Source of the DNA: Natrarchaeobius chitinivorans
Lineage (GTDB): Archaea; Halobacteriota; Halobacteria; Halobacteriales; Natrialbaceae
Length of the DNA: 64,000 nucleotides
Direction: 5' to 3'
Assembly (NCBI RefSeq): GCF_003841505.1
Contig: NZ_REGA01000012.1
Span: forward strand, 80,970-144,969
This document shows positions 18,003 through 28,024 of the stretch, one piece after another. The notes beneath the pieces were generated by a model. It did not search any database and was not told the origin of the DNA. It was given only the letters and a program-made list of their open reading frames with translations. The stretch's first letter is position 1. Each line of letters begins with the position of its first letter. The position numbers were made by a program, and so were the translations under genes.

Positions 18003-19304
18003 TCACCGACGAATCGACTCCTCGGCGTCGTCGTGGAGGTGGCACGCGGCCGGGTGGGACTCCTCGCCGAGTTCCGGCCGGCGGCGCTCGCAGACGCTTT
18101 CGTACCGCGAGGACAGCACGTCAGCGGCCCGTTCCCAGTTCGAGGACGCCAGTTCGGCCAGCGCTTCCTCGACGACCTCGTCGTGTTCCGGGGCCAGCGT
18201 CCGGTCGATTACCCGCGTTTTCAGTGCCGTGACGAACGCCGGGAGGTCAGTTTCGGAGACGGCTCCGTCGACGAACTCGAACCCGCCGTCCTCGCCGACC
18301 GACTCGAGGGAGATGTCGCGACGTTCGATTCGCTCCCGGAGGTCCATGATCGCCCGGTACTCCTCCTGATCGATTTCGACGTCGTCAGGCGGGATGACCT
18401 TCGGACACCGGGTTCGAAACCGACAGCCGCTCGGTGGGTCGCGAGGGGACGGAACGTCACCGGAGATCGTTTCTCGATCACGCTCGCGTTCGTCGGTCGT
18501 CGCCCGCGGAACGCTCTCGAGCAGTGCCTCGGTGTAGGGATGTTTCGGTTCCTCGAAAATCGCCTCGACCGGCCCGATCTCGACGATTTCGCCGAGATAC
18601 ATCACGGCGACGCGGTCGCAGATGTGGCGGATGACCGAGAGGTCGTGGCTGATCAACAGGTACGTCAGATCGAACTCCGCCTGGAGTTCGTCGAGTAAGT
18701 TCAACACCTGCGCCTGGACCGAGACGTCGAGGGCCGACGTCGGTTCGTCGAGGACGAGAAACTCGGGCTCGAGGGCGAGCGCTCTGGCGATGCCGATTCG
18801 CTGGCGCTGGCCGCCGGAGAACTCGTGGGGGTATCGATCGAGTTGATCGGCAGAGAGGCCGACGCGCTCGAGTAACTCCCGCACTCGTTCACGCCGCTTC
18901 TCTACTGTGTCGACGTTGTGGACGTCCAGCGGTTGTCGGACGATTTCGCCGATCGTCATCCGCGGATCGAGACTCGAGAAGGGGTCCTGGAAGACGACCT
19001 GGGCGTCCCGGCGGAACTCGGTGAGTTCGCTCCCGGCGAGTTCGTACACGTCGTGTTCGTCGAACTCGACGTGGCCGTCGGTCGGCTCCTGGAGTCGGAG
19101 CAGCGTCTCACCGGCCGTCGACTTTCCACAGCCGGATTCGCCGACGAGACCGAGCGTCTCGCCCCGATAGATGTCGAAGCTCACGCCGTCGACCGCACGG
19201 ACCGGAACCGGCTCCGCGCCGAGCAGGCGGTCGAGAATCGAGTCTTGTTCCCAGAAGTACTTCTGGAGTTCTTCGACGCGAACGAGGGGCTGGCCGGAGC
19301 TCAT
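18003..19304 (-). CDS. Dipeptide/oligopeptide ABC transporter, second ATPase (DppF type)
   Basis: 433 residues, longer than the usual 320-340. Walker [10 protein letters not shown], signature [15 protein letters not shown] and Walker [13 protein letters not shown] are complete. The C-terminal oligopeptide module is split: the first Cys pair GCRFRTRC is separated from [20 protein letters not shown] by about 110 residues of acidic helical sequence. In bacteria these Cys boxes are contiguous and can bind an Fe-S cluster. It is the last gene of the five-gene operon and overlaps the DppD-type gene by 4 bp. Function is energising peptide uptake with the DppD partner. Confidence 0.92.
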   Translation of the reverse strand: MSSGQPLVRVEELQKYFWEQDSILDRLLGAEPVPVRAVDGVSFDIYRGETLGLVGESGCGKSTAGETLLRLQEPTDGHVEFDEHDVYELAGSELTEFRRDAQVVFQDPFSSLDPRMTIGEIVRQPLDVHNVDTVEKRRERVRELLERVGLSADQLDRYPHEFSGGQRQRIGIARALALEPEFLVLDEPTSALDVSVQAQVLNLLDELQAEFDLTYLLISHDLSVIRHICDRVAVMYLGEIVEIGPVEAIFEEPKHPYTEALLESVPRATTDERERDRETISGDVPSPRDPPSGCRFRTRCPKVIPPDDVEIDQEEYRAIMDLRERIERRDISLESVGEDGGFEFVDGAVSETDLPAFVTALKTRVIDRTLAPEHDEVVEEALAELASSNWERAADVLSSRYESVCERRRPELGEESHPAACHLHDDAEESIRR

Positions 19305-20578
19305 CGCCGATCACCTCCGGAGTCGTCGACTACCGACCGGGTTCGTTCGGGTTCGACGTCGTCTTCGGTCCGGTCCGGATCGGCGTGTTTGTCTCCGGCG
19401 GGGCGTTCCGTGTCGCCGAAGTAGTCCGCCGGAAGCGCTCGTCCCTCCTCGTAGTCGATTTCGGCGAGTACACACCGGGCCTGGTGGCGATCGCTTCCGC
19501 CGGCGTCGTACTCCGGCGGGTGCTCGAGGCAGGTCTCCATGGCCTTCGGACAGCGATCGGCGAAGTAACACCGGTCGTCCATCTCCGCGTCGATGAGGCT
19601 GGGGACGTTTCCAGGGATCGGCTGGAGACGATCGCCCGCGCGCTCGAGGTCGGGAACCGAGCCGAGCAGGCCCTCGGTGTAGGGGTGGACGTGCTCGTCG
19701 AAGACGTCCTCGAGTCGCCCGCGTTCGACGATTTCGCCGGCGTACATCACGCCGACGCGATCGCACATTCGGGCGATGACGCCGAGGTTGTGGGTGATCA
19801 GCAAAATGGTCATTCCGGTCCGTTCTTGCAGGTCGTCGAGCAGATCGAGCACCTGCGCCTGAATCGTCACGTCGAGGGCCGTCGTCGGCTCGTCGGCGAC
19901 CAGAACGTCGGGTTCGCCGGCCAGCGCCTGGGCGATCATCGCCCGCTGGAGCATTCCGCCGGAGTACTCGTGTGGGTACTCGTCGGCTCGTTCGACCGGG
20001 TCGGGGATGCCGACCATCTCGAGCAGTTCGATCGCTCGCTCGCGACTGGCCTCGGAGACGTACCGCTGGGACGGAAGAACCGACGACAGGAGGTAGTTGC
20101 CGAGCGAGTACTCCCGCGTTCGCGCCCGCGTCGATCGCGGGTTCGCGCTGGCCCGGCGCTGGACCTCGACGGCTTCCGCGAGTTGCTCGCCGACGGTCAG
20201 CGTCGAGTTGAAGCTACTCTCCGGATCCTGAAAGATCATGCTGAACGACGTCCCGCGAAGCGACCGCCTGAGGTCGTCCGGAAGCTCGAGCAAGTCGACG
20301 AACTCGCCGTCGACCGCGTCCGGATAGTCGTCTTCGACCTCCGCGACGAGATCACGGTTTCGATACCAGATCTCGCCGCTCGTGATCTCTCCCGGCGATT
20401 CGATCAGGTTCATGACCGAACGGGCGGTGACGCTTTTGCCGCTCCCGCTCTCGCCGACGATCCCGAATATCTCGCCGCGTTCGATCCGAAGATCGAGACT
20501 CGAGACCGCGTTTATCTGTCCCTCCGTCGTGAAAAACCGCGTCGAAAGATCGTTTACTCGAAGTACATCTTCTGTCAT
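19301..20578 (-). CDS. Dipeptide/oligopeptide ABC transporter, first ATPase (DppD type)
   Basis: 425 residues. Walker [10 protein letters not shown], signature [15 protein letters not shown] and Walker [13 protein letters not shown] are intact, and the oligopeptide C-terminal Cys box is present ([17 protein letters not shown]). An insert of about 25 residues ([15 protein letters not shown] region) lies between Q-loop and signature. The tail ends in a charged Asp/Glu/Arg segment. Start and stop overlap the neighbouring operon genes by 4 bp each, showing translational coupling. Works as a heterodimer with the DppF-type protein. Confidence 0.93.
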   Translation of the reverse strand: MTEDVLRVNDLSTRFFTTEGQINAVSSLDLRIERGEIFGIVGESGSGKSVTARSVMNLIESPGEITSGEIWYRNRDLVAEVEDDYPDAVDGEFVDLLELPDDLRRSLRGTSFSMIFQDPESSFNSTLTVGEQLAEAVEVQRRASANPRSTRARTREYSLGNYLLSSVLPSQRYVSEASRERAIELLEMVGIPDPVERADEYPHEYSGGMLQRAMIAQALAGEPDVLVADEPTTALDVTIQAQVLDLLDDLQERTGMTILLITHNLGVIARMCDRVGVMYAGEIVERGRLEDVFDEHVHPYTEGLLGSVPDLERAGDRLQPIPGNVPSLIDAEMDDRCYFADRCPKAMETCLEHPPEYDAGGSDRHQARCVLAEIDYEEGRALPADYFGDTERPAGDKHADPDRTEDDVEPERTRSVVDDSGGDRR

Positions 20579-21570
20579 CGTCCTTCACCCTCGATGTTCG
20601 GGTCGAGTGCGTCCCGGAACCAGTCGCCCAGCAGGTTGACGCTGATCACTGCCAGGACGATGCCGATCCCCGGAAGCATCGAAACCCACGGCCTGGTTCT
20701 GAGGACGTCCTGTCCCCGTTCGATCTCGTACCCCCAGGAGAGCGTCGTGCCGGAGAAGCCGAGATACGCGAGCGACGCTTCCAGCAGGATGATCACCGCG
20801 ACCTGAATCGTCGCGAGCACGATGATCGGCGTCAGGCTGTTCGGGAGGACGTGTTTCGACAAGATCGTCCAGTTGCTCGCTCCGAAACTGCGTGCCGCCT
20901 TGACGTACTCTTCGTTCCGGATCGACAGCGCCTCGCCGCGGGCGACCCGCGCGAACCACACCCAGGTGACGAGTCCGACGACGATCGTGACGGTTCCGGG
21001 GATCGGTATCGATTCGGGCATCCCCTCTGCCAACCCCGCCAGTACGATCGGATCGGGAACCTGGACCGGTGACTCCCCGAACACGCCGATGAGCGCCAGT
21101 GCGAGCACGAGCGCCGGGAACGCCAGCATGACGTCTGCGATACGCATCAGACCGTCGTCGACCCGGCCGCCGTAGTATCCTGCGACGAGTCCGACCGGGA
21201 CGCCGATCGCGACTGCCATGCTCGTTCCGAGGAGTCCAACGAGCAACGAAATTCGCGCCCCGTAGAGGAACCGCGAGTAGACGTCCTGTCCGACGTTGTT
21301 CGTTCCGAGGACGTGTTCGCTCGAGCCCCGTACGGTTACTTCACCGATTTCGCCGTCCGCTGCGACCTGCGTCGTGTACTCGTGACCGAGCGGCGGATAC
21401 TCCGCTCCTTCCTCCGTGTAGTGGCCCGTCCGAGTCGGATCGTGAGTAGCCAGAATCGGTGCGAACATCGCCATAAAGAGAATCGAGATCAACAACAGCA
21501 GTCCGATTTTCGGGAGTAGACTCTCGGAGAACGTCTGTTTGAGGTTCGATTTGACTCTCTCGGAGATCAT
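20575..21570 (-). CDS. Dipeptide/oligopeptide ABC transporter permease (DppC type)
   Basis: 331 residues with six membrane segments and the inner-membrane ABC permease motif EEYVKAARSFGASNWTILSK followed by HVLPNSLTPIIVLATI. The long extracytoplasmic loop after helix 1 (DPTRTGHYTEEGAEYPPLG to HVLGTNNVGQDVYSR) is normal for DppC/OppC. It forms the channel with the DppB-type protein. Overlaps at both ends by 4 bp (ATGA). Confidence 0.94.
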   Translation of the reverse strand: MISERVKSNLKQTFSESLLPKIGLLLLISILFMAMFAPILATHDPTRTGHYTEEGAEYPPLGHEYTTQVAADGEIGEVTVRGSSEHVLGTNNVGQDVYSRFLYGARISLLVGLLGTSMAVAIGVPVGLVAGYYGGRVDDGLMRIADVMLAFPALVLALALIGVFGESPVQVPDPIVLAGLAEGMPESIPIPGTVTIVVGLVTWVWFARVARGEALSIRNEEYVKAARSFGASNWTILSKHVLPNSLTPIIVLATIQVAVIILLEASLAYLGFSGTTLSWGYEIERGQDVLRTRPWVSMLPGIGIVLAVISVNLLGDWFRDALDPNIEGEGR

Positions 21571-22556
21571 TCGTCGCTCACCCGTGGGTCGAGAGAGGCG
21601 TACAGCGCGTCGACGACGATGTTAATCGAGACGAACGCGATGGCGATGAAGACGACGATCCCCTGCATGAGCGGCCAGTCTCGCGCATCCAGTGCGTCGA
21701 TGAGTCGGAGCCCGAGACCGGGCCAGTTGAACACCGTTTCGGTGATGACAGCACCACCCATCAGCGTCCCGATCTGGAGGCCGAGGACAGTGAGGATCGG
21801 AATCATCGTGTTTCGAAGCACGTGTTTGTACCGGACGAGGACCGCGGGCAGTCCCTTCGCCTGACTCGCCGTTACGTAGGGTTTTCCGAGCTCGTCGACC
21901 ATCCCGCTCCGGGTGAGACGGGTGATCAGAGCCGTAAAGTAGGTTCCGAGCGTGATGGCCGGAAGCGCGATGTATTTCAGCCACGTGAAGATATCGCTCG
22001 GAGAACCGGTCTGGGCGAGCGTCAGGACGGCTGTCCCGAACCCGACCGGTCGCCGACCTGTCGGAAAGAGACCGGCCCACACGCCCAGAATGAGAATCAA
22101 CATGAGTCCGAGCCAGAAGTTCGGCGTGGAGATCCCCAACAACGAAAACAGCGTCGCTCCGTAGTCCGAGGGCTGGTTCCGTCGCGTCGCCGAAACGACG
22201 CCTAGTGGAATCGCGATGACGATCGCGACGATCGTTGCGGCCACCGCGAGTTCGACCGTCGCCGGAATGCGTTCGATGACCATCGCCTCGACCTCTCTGT
22301 TCGATTGCCAGGAGTAGCCGAAATCACCGACGACCATCCCCTGAAGGTAATCGAAGTACTGCACGTAGATCGGTTCGTTCAATCCCTCCTCTTCTCTGAC
22401 TTGCTCGACGAGTGCCTGTGTCGCTCCCTCGGCAAGCATCAGGTTCGCCGGGTCGCCGGGCGATACCGCCCGGAGACCGAACATGATCGTGATGACTCCC
22501 CAGATGACGAACACACCCTGAAGTATCCGCCGTACGAGGAACTTCCCCAGCGTCAT
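21567..22556 (-). CDS. Dipeptide/oligopeptide ABC transporter permease (DppB type)
   Basis: 329 residues from ATG 22554-22556, which gives the classic DppB start MTLGKFLVRRILQGVFVIWG; a longer frame to 22700 would overlap the stop of the binding-protein gene and is rejected. Six membrane helices and the permease motif KPYVTASQAKGLPAVLVRYK are present. The gene follows the substrate-binding protein by 92 bp, and its stop overlaps the DppC-type start by 4 bp. Pairs with the DppC-type protein for peptide uptake. Confidence 0.94.
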   Translation of the reverse strand: MTLGKFLVRRILQGVFVIWGVITIMFGLRAVSPGDPANLMLAEGATQALVEQVREEEGLNEPIYVQYFDYLQGMVVGDFGYSWQSNREVEAMVIERIPATVELAVAATIVAIVIAIPLGVVSATRRNQPSDYGATLFSLLGISTPNFWLGLMLILILGVWAGLFPTGRRPVGFGTAVLTLAQTGSPSDIFTWLKYIALPAITLGTYFTALITRLTRSGMVDELGKPYVTASQAKGLPAVLVRYKHVLRNTMIPILTVLGLQIGTLMGGAVITETVFNWPGLGLRLIDALDARDWPLMQGIVVFIAIAFVSINIVVDALYASLDPRVSDE

Positions 22557-22648
22557 TTGAATGTAGTACCCATAGACCGTATCGAGTGAATCGAGGGCCT
22601 GATAATCACGCTTTCGTTTCACCGGGAGACAGGCCGCGAGACCTGTCG

Positions 22649-24307
22649 TTACCGCTCCATTTCCCAGATGTAGACGGTCTCGTCTTCGCGTGGGTCCCAC
22701 TGGATGTCGTCTCTGACACCGTAGATGCTCTCCTGGGTGTGCAGGAAGACGAACGGAGCCTTCTCGTGGGCGAGCTGATTGACCTCCTCGAGTTGCTCTC
22801 GTCGCTCGTCGGGATCCTCGATCTGCTGGCTCTCGAGGATCGCGTCGCTGAGTTCTTCGTCGTGGAACGTCCGGTTCGGGTTGTCAGGGATCGTAAAGAA
22901 GCCCTGGACGCCGTAGTCGGTGTCACCGGTGATAGTCCCCCAGCCGATCAGGTAGAACGGAATTTCCCAGGTGTCTTCGTACTCGTCGGGATCGACGCCG
23001 GCCTGGTTTGCGTCCGAGACGACACCGAAGTCGACGATGTTCGCCGAGCAGTCGACGTTGTCGAGTTGGTCGATCTGGTCGGCGACCGTCTCGCCGACGT
23101 CGGCGTCGTTGAGGTATCGGCCGGACGGTGCGACGAGTTCGATCTCCACGCCGCCGTAGCCGCTCTCCTCGACGAGGCTCTCGGCCGTCCCGATGTCCTG
23201 TTCGTAGGGTTCGATACTGTCGTTGAAGCCGTTGATTCCGGGTGCAACTGGCTGCCCTCGCGCCTCGCCGAACCCGCTGAGGATCGTATCGACGATCTCC
23301 CCGTTGTCGACGGCGTAGTTCATCGCCTGGCGGAACTCCTGGCTGTCGAACGGTTCGACCGTGTTTTTCATCGGGCAGAAGATGTTCCGGAAGCTCGTCA
23401 CCTGCCGAATCTCGACTCCGTCGGCGTTCTGGACGGTCGTCACGTCCTCCGGAAGGATGTTGATCGTGAGATCCGTCTCTTCCGTCTCGAGTGAGGCCAC
23501 CCGACCACTGGATTCGCCGTCGGCGTTGAACCTGACCGTCTCGAACGGTGGCTCGTCGCCCCAGTAATCGTCGAACCGCTCGAGGACGATCTCTTCGCCC
23601 GAGGTAAAGTCGACGACCTCGTACGGGCCGGTTCCGTTGAAGTCCTCCGGATCGGCACCGGAGATCGCCTCGTTTTCGGCGTCGTGGTTGTCGATCGCCC
23701 ACTCCATGTTTATCGCGCGAGCGTAGTTGCCGAACTCGAACTCGGCCAGACCGGGCGCGGCTCCGTAGTGGACCTCGAGGGTCGTATCGTCGATTGCCTC
23801 TGCCCCCTCGATCGAACCGAGACCGAAGGTCCCGATCGGGCTCGGGACGCCCATCTCCGGATCGACCGTTCGCTCGATCGTCCAGGCGACGTCCTCCGCG
23901 GTCAGGTCGTCGCCGTTGTGGAAGACGACGCCGTCCCGGAGGGAAAGCTCAGTCGTCCCTTCGCCCTCCTGGATCTCCCAGTCTTCGACGACGCGCCCGA
24001 AGATCCCCTCGCCCGGCTCGAAGTCGAAAAGCGGTTCGTAGATGTGATCGTACACGTCGAAGTAGTCCCCGGTAATGTGATCGAGCGGATCGATCGTGTC
24101 CGGAAACTGCGACAGCGTGATCGTGAGTTCGTCGGCGTCGCCGTTTACCCCACCATCGCCGTTGCCATTGCCGTTGCCGTCATCACCGTTCCCGTTTCCG
24201 TCGTCCACACAGCCCGCGAACGCGCCGATGCCGGTCGCTGCTCCGGCGGCCCCGGTGAGTTTCAATAGCGTTCGTCGATCGATACTGCGTCTATTAGCAC
24301 CCTTCAT
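22649..24307 (-). CDS. Dipeptide/oligopeptide ABC transporter, substrate-binding lipoprotein (DppA type)
   Basis: 552 residues from ATG 24305-24307; an ATG ten codons upstream (24337) is an alternative. The N-terminus is a twin-arginine lipoprotein signal (DRRTLLKLTGAAGAA then FAGC), as is normal for haloarchaeal exported solute-binding proteins. A low-complexity Asn/Gly/Asp linker (GNGNGDDGNGNGNG) tethers the SBP_bac_5 domain, which carries FPDTIDPLDH, VVFHNGDDLTAEDVAW and FNGTGPYEV. It captures peptides or related compounds outside the cell and heads the operon. Confidence 0.93.
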   Translation of the reverse strand: MKGANRRSIDRRTLLKLTGAAGAATGIGAFAGCVDDGNGNGDDGNGNGNGDGGVNGDADELTITLSQFPDTIDPLDHITGDYFDVYDHIYEPLFDFEPGEGIFGRVVEDWEIQEGEGTTELSLRDGVVFHNGDDLTAEDVAWTIERTVDPEMGVPSPIGTFGLGSIEGAEAIDDTTLEVHYGAAPGLAEFEFGNYARAINMEWAIDNHDAENEAISGADPEDFNGTGPYEVVDFTSGEEIVLERFDDYWGDEPPFETVRFNADGESSGRVASLETEETDLTINILPEDVTTVQNADGVEIRQVTSFRNIFCPMKNTVEPFDSQEFRQAMNYAVDNGEIVDTILSGFGEARGQPVAPGINGFNDSIEPYEQDIGTAESLVEESGYGGVEIELVAPSGRYLNDADVGETVADQIDQLDNVDCSANIVDFGVVSDANQAGVDPDEYEDTWEIPFYLIGWGTITGDTDYGVQGFFTIPDNPNRTFHDEELSDAILESQQIEDPDERREQLEEVNQLAHEKAPFVFLHTQESIYGVRDDIQWDPREDETVYIWEMER

Positions 24308-24756
24308 ACCAGATGGAAAAACACGCAGGTTTTTCATAAATGTTACTGATGTCGAAATCCATTAGTAGCCGTTTTCGCATGTTCGGAAAACTGAATAGAC
24401 ATCCATTTCACACTTTGTAAGTTTCATAAGTTCTGAAAGTGCGGCGAACCTGAGAGTCGAAACCTGACGATCACCAAGTGGCCGCCGTATTCCAACGGGC
24501 TACTCGGCCGGTCTGCCATCCGTCGGTATCGTGCGAACGCGACCGTCTCGTCTCCGGGACGACGGTACAGTAATCCGTATCACTCACCGGAAACTTCCTA
24601 TTCGCGCTCTACTACCCGTGTCCGGGTACGATAACTCGCACTGTCCGGTCGGGAAATCGACACCTTCCGCTTGGGTCCGGTTCGACCTCCCCTCGAGAGA
24701 CAGTCGACAGGCGTATGTGGCCGCTCGCGGCCGGTAGAAAACGAACTGCGAACGCG
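24308..24756. other. Intergenic region upstream of the peptide ABC operon
   Basis: About 450 bases with no gene. It contains the AT-rich promoter region of the ABC operon (about 24310-24440) and one degenerate MITE-like copy near 24501-24582. Confidence 0.5.
24501..24582 (+). mobile_element. Degenerate MITE-like element, one good arm
   Basis: The right arm ACAGTAATCCGTA (24567-24579) followed by TCA is identical to the arm of the good copies. A left arm is not preserved; TACTCGG at 24501 lies at the expected distance. The internal GC-rich hairpin is also gone. The right arm is certain, the left border is a guess. Confidence 0.5.
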
Positions 24757-25914
24757 TTACAGTTCGTTCAACTTTCGCAGCAACTGGCCGCGATACTCCT
24801 CGTCACTCGTGACGCCTTTCACCTCGAGTACGTTGCGCTCGAGTTTATCGAGGGCGACGCGGAAGGCATTCTCTGCGCCGTAACCCTCGCCGGTGCCGGC
24901 GACCTGTCCCTTGTTGGTACGGAGGCGGATCTGACAGTGGATCAGCGGCGTACCGCGCAGTTTCTCCTTGTGCTCTTTGAACCGGACGTGAGCGTGGAGG
25001 ACCTGCATCTCGGCGTACTTGTCGGAGACGTCCGTGATGCTCTCGACGATCGATTCACGGGTGATCGTATCGAGAAGCGAGATATTTGTAATCTGGACGT
25101 CCATGTGTTCTTCCTCGGTGAACGTCAGCGCACGCAGGACGTCGGTTTTCGTGATAACGCCGGTTACGACGCGATCGTCGTCTTCGGGCGTGACCATCAG
25201 CCCGCCGTAATCGAGGTCGAGCATCATCTCGACGGCGTCCTCGGCGGTGGCGTCGAGCGTCGTCGTCTCGACGGGGCTGTTCATGATGTCGTAGACGGGA
25301 ACGTCGAGCATTCGCTCGTTGTCACCGACACGGTCGCCGGTGGTCATGCGTTCGTTCTCTCGGATGACGAAGTCGGCGATGTCGTGGGTCGTCACGACGC
25401 CGGTGAGATAGCCGTTCTCGTTGAGAACCGGGATCCGGGAGATACCGTGTTCGCGAAGGTTGTTGATCGCCTTTCCGATCCCGTCGTCTTCGCGAATAGT
25501 CACCGGATCGTCCGTGTAGACGTCTTCGACCGTGAGCGCGTCGAGGTTCTCGAGAACTGCCTCGAGAAGCGCATCGCTGCTGATCACCCCCCAGAGTTCA
25601 CCGTCCTCGAAGACGGGTGCCATCTTCGCGTTGCTTTCGATCAGTACCCGTGCCGTTTCCCGGACGTCTTCGTCGCGGCCGACCCGTGGGGCCGGGGCGC
25701 TCCGACTCGGCTTGATCAGCGCTGCAACCTTCGCATCGTCTTCGACGTGGGACTGGAGGACCTCCCGCTCGCTGATGACGCCCTCGTACTCCCCGTCGTT
25801 AGTGACGATAATTCCCTTTGGGTTGCCGTTCTCGAACGTCGAACGGACCTTCCCCATACGCGTCCCGACGTCGACTTCGATGTAGTCCTGCGTGGCGATA
25901 TCAGCGATATTCAT
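24757..25914 (-). CDS. Four-CBS-domain protein fused to an HPF-like domain
   Basis: 385 residues. Four CBS motifs run from the N-terminus to about residue 275 (MNIADIATQDYIEVDVGTRM; APAPRVGRDEDVRETARVL; VEDVYTDDPVTIREDDGI; VYDIMNSPVETTTLDAT), each with the G-x-I/V-T-x-x-D closing box. The last 110 residues (MQVLHAHVRFKEHKEKLRG to AFRVALDKLERNVLEVKG) resemble the ribosome-hibernation factor/RaiA fold. CBS pairs sense adenine nucleotides, so the fusion could couple energy charge to ribosome binding. That coupling is inference. Monocistronic, ending beside the ABC promoter region. Confidence 0.85.
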   Translation of the reverse strand: MNIADIATQDYIEVDVGTRMGKVRSTFENGNPKGIIVTNDGEYEGVISEREVLQSHVEDDAKVAALIKPSRSAPAPRVGRDEDVRETARVLIESNAKMAPVFEDGELWGVISSDALLEAVLENLDALTVEDVYTDDPVTIREDDGIGKAINNLREHGISRIPVLNENGYLTGVVTTHDIADFVIRENERMTTGDRVGDNERMLDVPVYDIMNSPVETTTLDATAEDAVEMMLDLDYGGLMVTPEDDDRVVTGVITKTDVLRALTFTEEEHMDVQITNISLLDTITRESIVESITDVSDKYAEMQVLHAHVRFKEHKEKLRGTPLIHCQIRLRTNKGQVAGTGEGYGAENAFRVALDKLERNVLEVKGVTSDEEYRGQLLRKLNEL

Positions 25915-26008
25915 CGTTACGGTGGGTTATACTGCTGCGGGGGTTTTGAAGATACTGCCTGTTCCCACACCGTCGTGGGAACGCTCTTGGGTCCGGGTAC
26001 GAAAACGG

Positions 26009-26323
26009 ATGGATATGAGAGCGGATATCAGCGTCCTCGGTCGGTACACGTACCTCGCAACCGAACTGTTCTGGGGAACCGTCGCATTGCTGTTGCTCAA
26101 GCGGGCAGGTGCGCTCAGAAAGGCCGCCGTGACGATCGTCGTCCTCTATCCGATCGCGTACGTCTGGGACCGGTACACCCTCGCAGTCGGCGTCTTCGAC
26201 ATCCCGCTTCGGACTGGGATCGACGTCGCCGGCATCCCGCTCGAGGAACACCTGTTCATGGCGGTCGTCCCCGGACTCGTGATCGGCGTCCACGAGACGA
26301 TCTTCGGCGGCGAAACCGAGTAA
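26009..26323 (+). CDS. Lycopene-cyclase-domain small membrane protein
   Basis: 104 residues from ATG 26009; a longer frame from 25892 is less likely because it would start inside the promoter of the CBS gene. Three hydrophobic segments carry YLATELFWGTVALLLL, YPIAYVWDRYTLAVGVF and IPLEEHLFMAVVPGLVIGV, the E-E-H box and W-D motif of the CrtY-type lycopene cyclase domain found in archaea and fungi. Bacterioruberin-making haloarchaea have full-length cyclases with two such domains; this is a single-domain paralogue, so cyclase activity is uncertain. Confidence 0.8.
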   Translation: MDMRADISVLGRYTYLATELFWGTVALLLLKRAGALRKAAVTIVVLYPIAYVWDRYTLAVGVFDIPLRTGIDVAGIPLEEHLFMAVVPGLVIGVHETIFGGETE

Positions 26324-26410
26324 CACTGTCAGACAGAAAGGGTATCGGGCGCGCCACTGCTGCCCTCACCCACGGAGAGCACCTCGAATTCGCAGACCAG
26401 TCGGGGCCTG

Positions 26411-27118
26411 CTACGACGAAAAGAACCGTTTGAGCCGTCCGAACACTCCGCCCGACCCGTCTGACTCGTCCCCGGCGTCGTCCCGTGAGTCGGTCGCGCG
26501 GGTGGTCGACTCGGTATCCGTCGTCCCCTCACGTCGGCCCGCGTCGTCCTCGTACCGACCCCCTCCACTCCCGTGCGTGTCGTCTGCCTCGCGGTTCGGG
26601 ACGCCCACAGCGGGCTCCGAGGCCTCGAGGTCGTCCATCGAGAGTTCTATTTCGCCGATGTCGGACGTCGGCTCGCGTCCCTCGCCAGCTTCGGCCGCCC
26701 GGACGTCCGCGCCGGTGACGTCGCCGCGTTCGATACGCGCCTGGAGTGCATCGGACGCAGCGTCGACGGACGCCGACTCAGTGATCTCCGTCGTACCCGC
26801 CCTCCCGGACGCAGGGTTCGATCCCGTGTCACCGGGATCGATTTCCGTCCGCTCGTCGGGATCGGTTTCCGTCCGTCCGTCGGGTTCGGCCGTTGGCGTG
26901 CTGTCGGACTCCGCGTCCTCGTCGGGTTCGGCCGTTGGCGTGCTGTCGGACTCCGCGTCGGACGGATCCACTCGATCGAGCGAGTCGAGGATGTCGTCGA
27001 CGCTTCGCTCCGAGACGACCCGCCGCGGACCGCCCCCGGGCTCGAGACCGTCACTCGACCCATCGTCGGCCGGTTCGTCCCCCTCGTTTCTCGAGCGGTG
27101 TGGTCGCTCGTCGGTCAT
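26411..27118 (-). CDS. Acidic disordered protein with internal repeats
   Basis: 235 residues from ATG 27116-27118; the upstream extension of the frame is Arg-rich and rejected. The protein is Asp/Glu/Ser/Thr-rich and mostly disordered. A 14-residue unit, DAESDSTPTAEPD plus one residue, is present twice in tandem. Two short ordered segments are VVSERSVDDILDSLDRVD and IGEIELSMDDLEASEP, and the C-terminus is a conserved-looking GGVFGRLKRFFSS amphipathic tail. The layout recurs in haloarchaeal proteins with unknown function; the tail may bind membrane. Confidence 0.75.
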   Translation of the reverse strand: MTDERPHRSRNEGDEPADDGSSDGLEPGGGPRRVVSERSVDDILDSLDRVDPSDAESDSTPTAEPDEDAESDSTPTAEPDGRTETDPDERTEIDPGDTGSNPASGRAGTTEITESASVDAASDALQARIERGDVTGADVRAAEAGEGREPTSDIGEIELSMDDLEASEPAVGVPNREADDTHGSGGGRYEDDAGRREGTTDTESTTRATDSRDDAGDESDGSGGVFGRLKRFFSS

Positions 27119-27222
27119 CGTGGAGTTCTGTCTACGCAGCGCCCATAGCCTTTTCCCACGGCACCACTTGGCGGAAACAGTTTTCGCGCTCTCGTGGTCG
27201 TCGGGACGGCCACGGCGCTGCC

Positions 27223-27972
27223 TCACCACTCGTGACAGAAGTTGTGTGACGCGTACACCTCGCCGTCGTCGGCGATGTAAACTCCGACTCCGCCGCGGTC
27301 CCACTGCGGTCCACCGTGATTTTCGAGGATCGCATCCCGGTGGGCACTCGAGTTCATCCACTGGTCGACCAGCCCCGTCGCGAGCCCTTCGGCCGTGTGG
27401 TACTCGACGATGTCGTCGTCACCCGGCCGCTCGACCGGCCTGTCGACCCACGTCAGTGCGATGTTTTCGCCGTATCCCCGACAGTAGTCGTCGACGGCCG
27501 AGAACCGATCGTACGGTCCCTCGTCGTCCGGGTTGACGTGTGCGAAGTACTCGCGATCGGCCATGTCGTGACTGTGTGCCCGAGAGACGGAGGCGACCGT
27601 TCCGTCCCACTCGAGCGCCTCGAGGCCGTGGTCGGCCCGGCGGTCGTTTACTTCGGCGTGAACGAACCGCTCGACGTCGTCCGAGGTGATCGTCTCGACG
27701 TCGGTTTCGTATTCCGAGACTCCCGGATCGTCGGGATCGGTAACGGCCGGCGTGTGTTCGTCCACCGGCGGCGGATCCGAACTCGGATCAGGCGGCTCCC
27801 GGACGTCGACGACGTCGACGTCACTCACGGTCTCGAGCGTCGATGGGGCGAGCGTGACGACGCCGAATGCCAGTACCGAGATGAGCGCAACCGTACCGAG
27901 TAGTCGAATCGCCGATCGAAACACGGCCCGCTCGTTCCGATCCCCGTCTCCGTCCGGCGACCGACGTTCCAT
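27223..27972 (-). CDS. CAP-domain (SCP/PR1-like) membrane-anchored protein
   Basis: 249 residues from ATG 27970-27972. A hydrophobic helix (AIRLLGTVALISVLAFGVVTL) near residue 30 anchors or exports the protein, followed by a Pro/Asp linker and then a CAP domain from about residue 110. Diagnostic CAP motifs are VHAEVNDRRADHGLEALEWD, SRAHSHDMADREYFAHVN, GYGENIAL and the closing HRDAILE. In most families CAP proteins are secreted with unclear biochemistry. It lies on the leftward strand, just after the degenerate MITE. An upstream Met at 28050 is less likely. Confidence 0.88.
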   Translation of the reverse strand: MERRSPDGDGDRNERAVFRSAIRLLGTVALISVLAFGVVTLAPSTLETVSDVDVVDVREPPDPSSDPPPVDEHTPAVTDPDDPGVSEYETDVETITSDDVERFVHAEVNDRRADHGLEALEWDGTVASVSRAHSHDMADREYFAHVNPDDEGPYDRFSAVDDYCRGYGENIALTWVDRPVERPGDDDIVEYHTAEGLATGLVDQWMNSSAHRDAILENHGGPQWDRGGVGVYIADDGEVYASHNFCHEW

Positions 27973-28024
27973 TGTCCGTCGATCACCGGCCCGAGATAAG
28001 ACCCTCCGGGTCCGTTGCAGTCGC

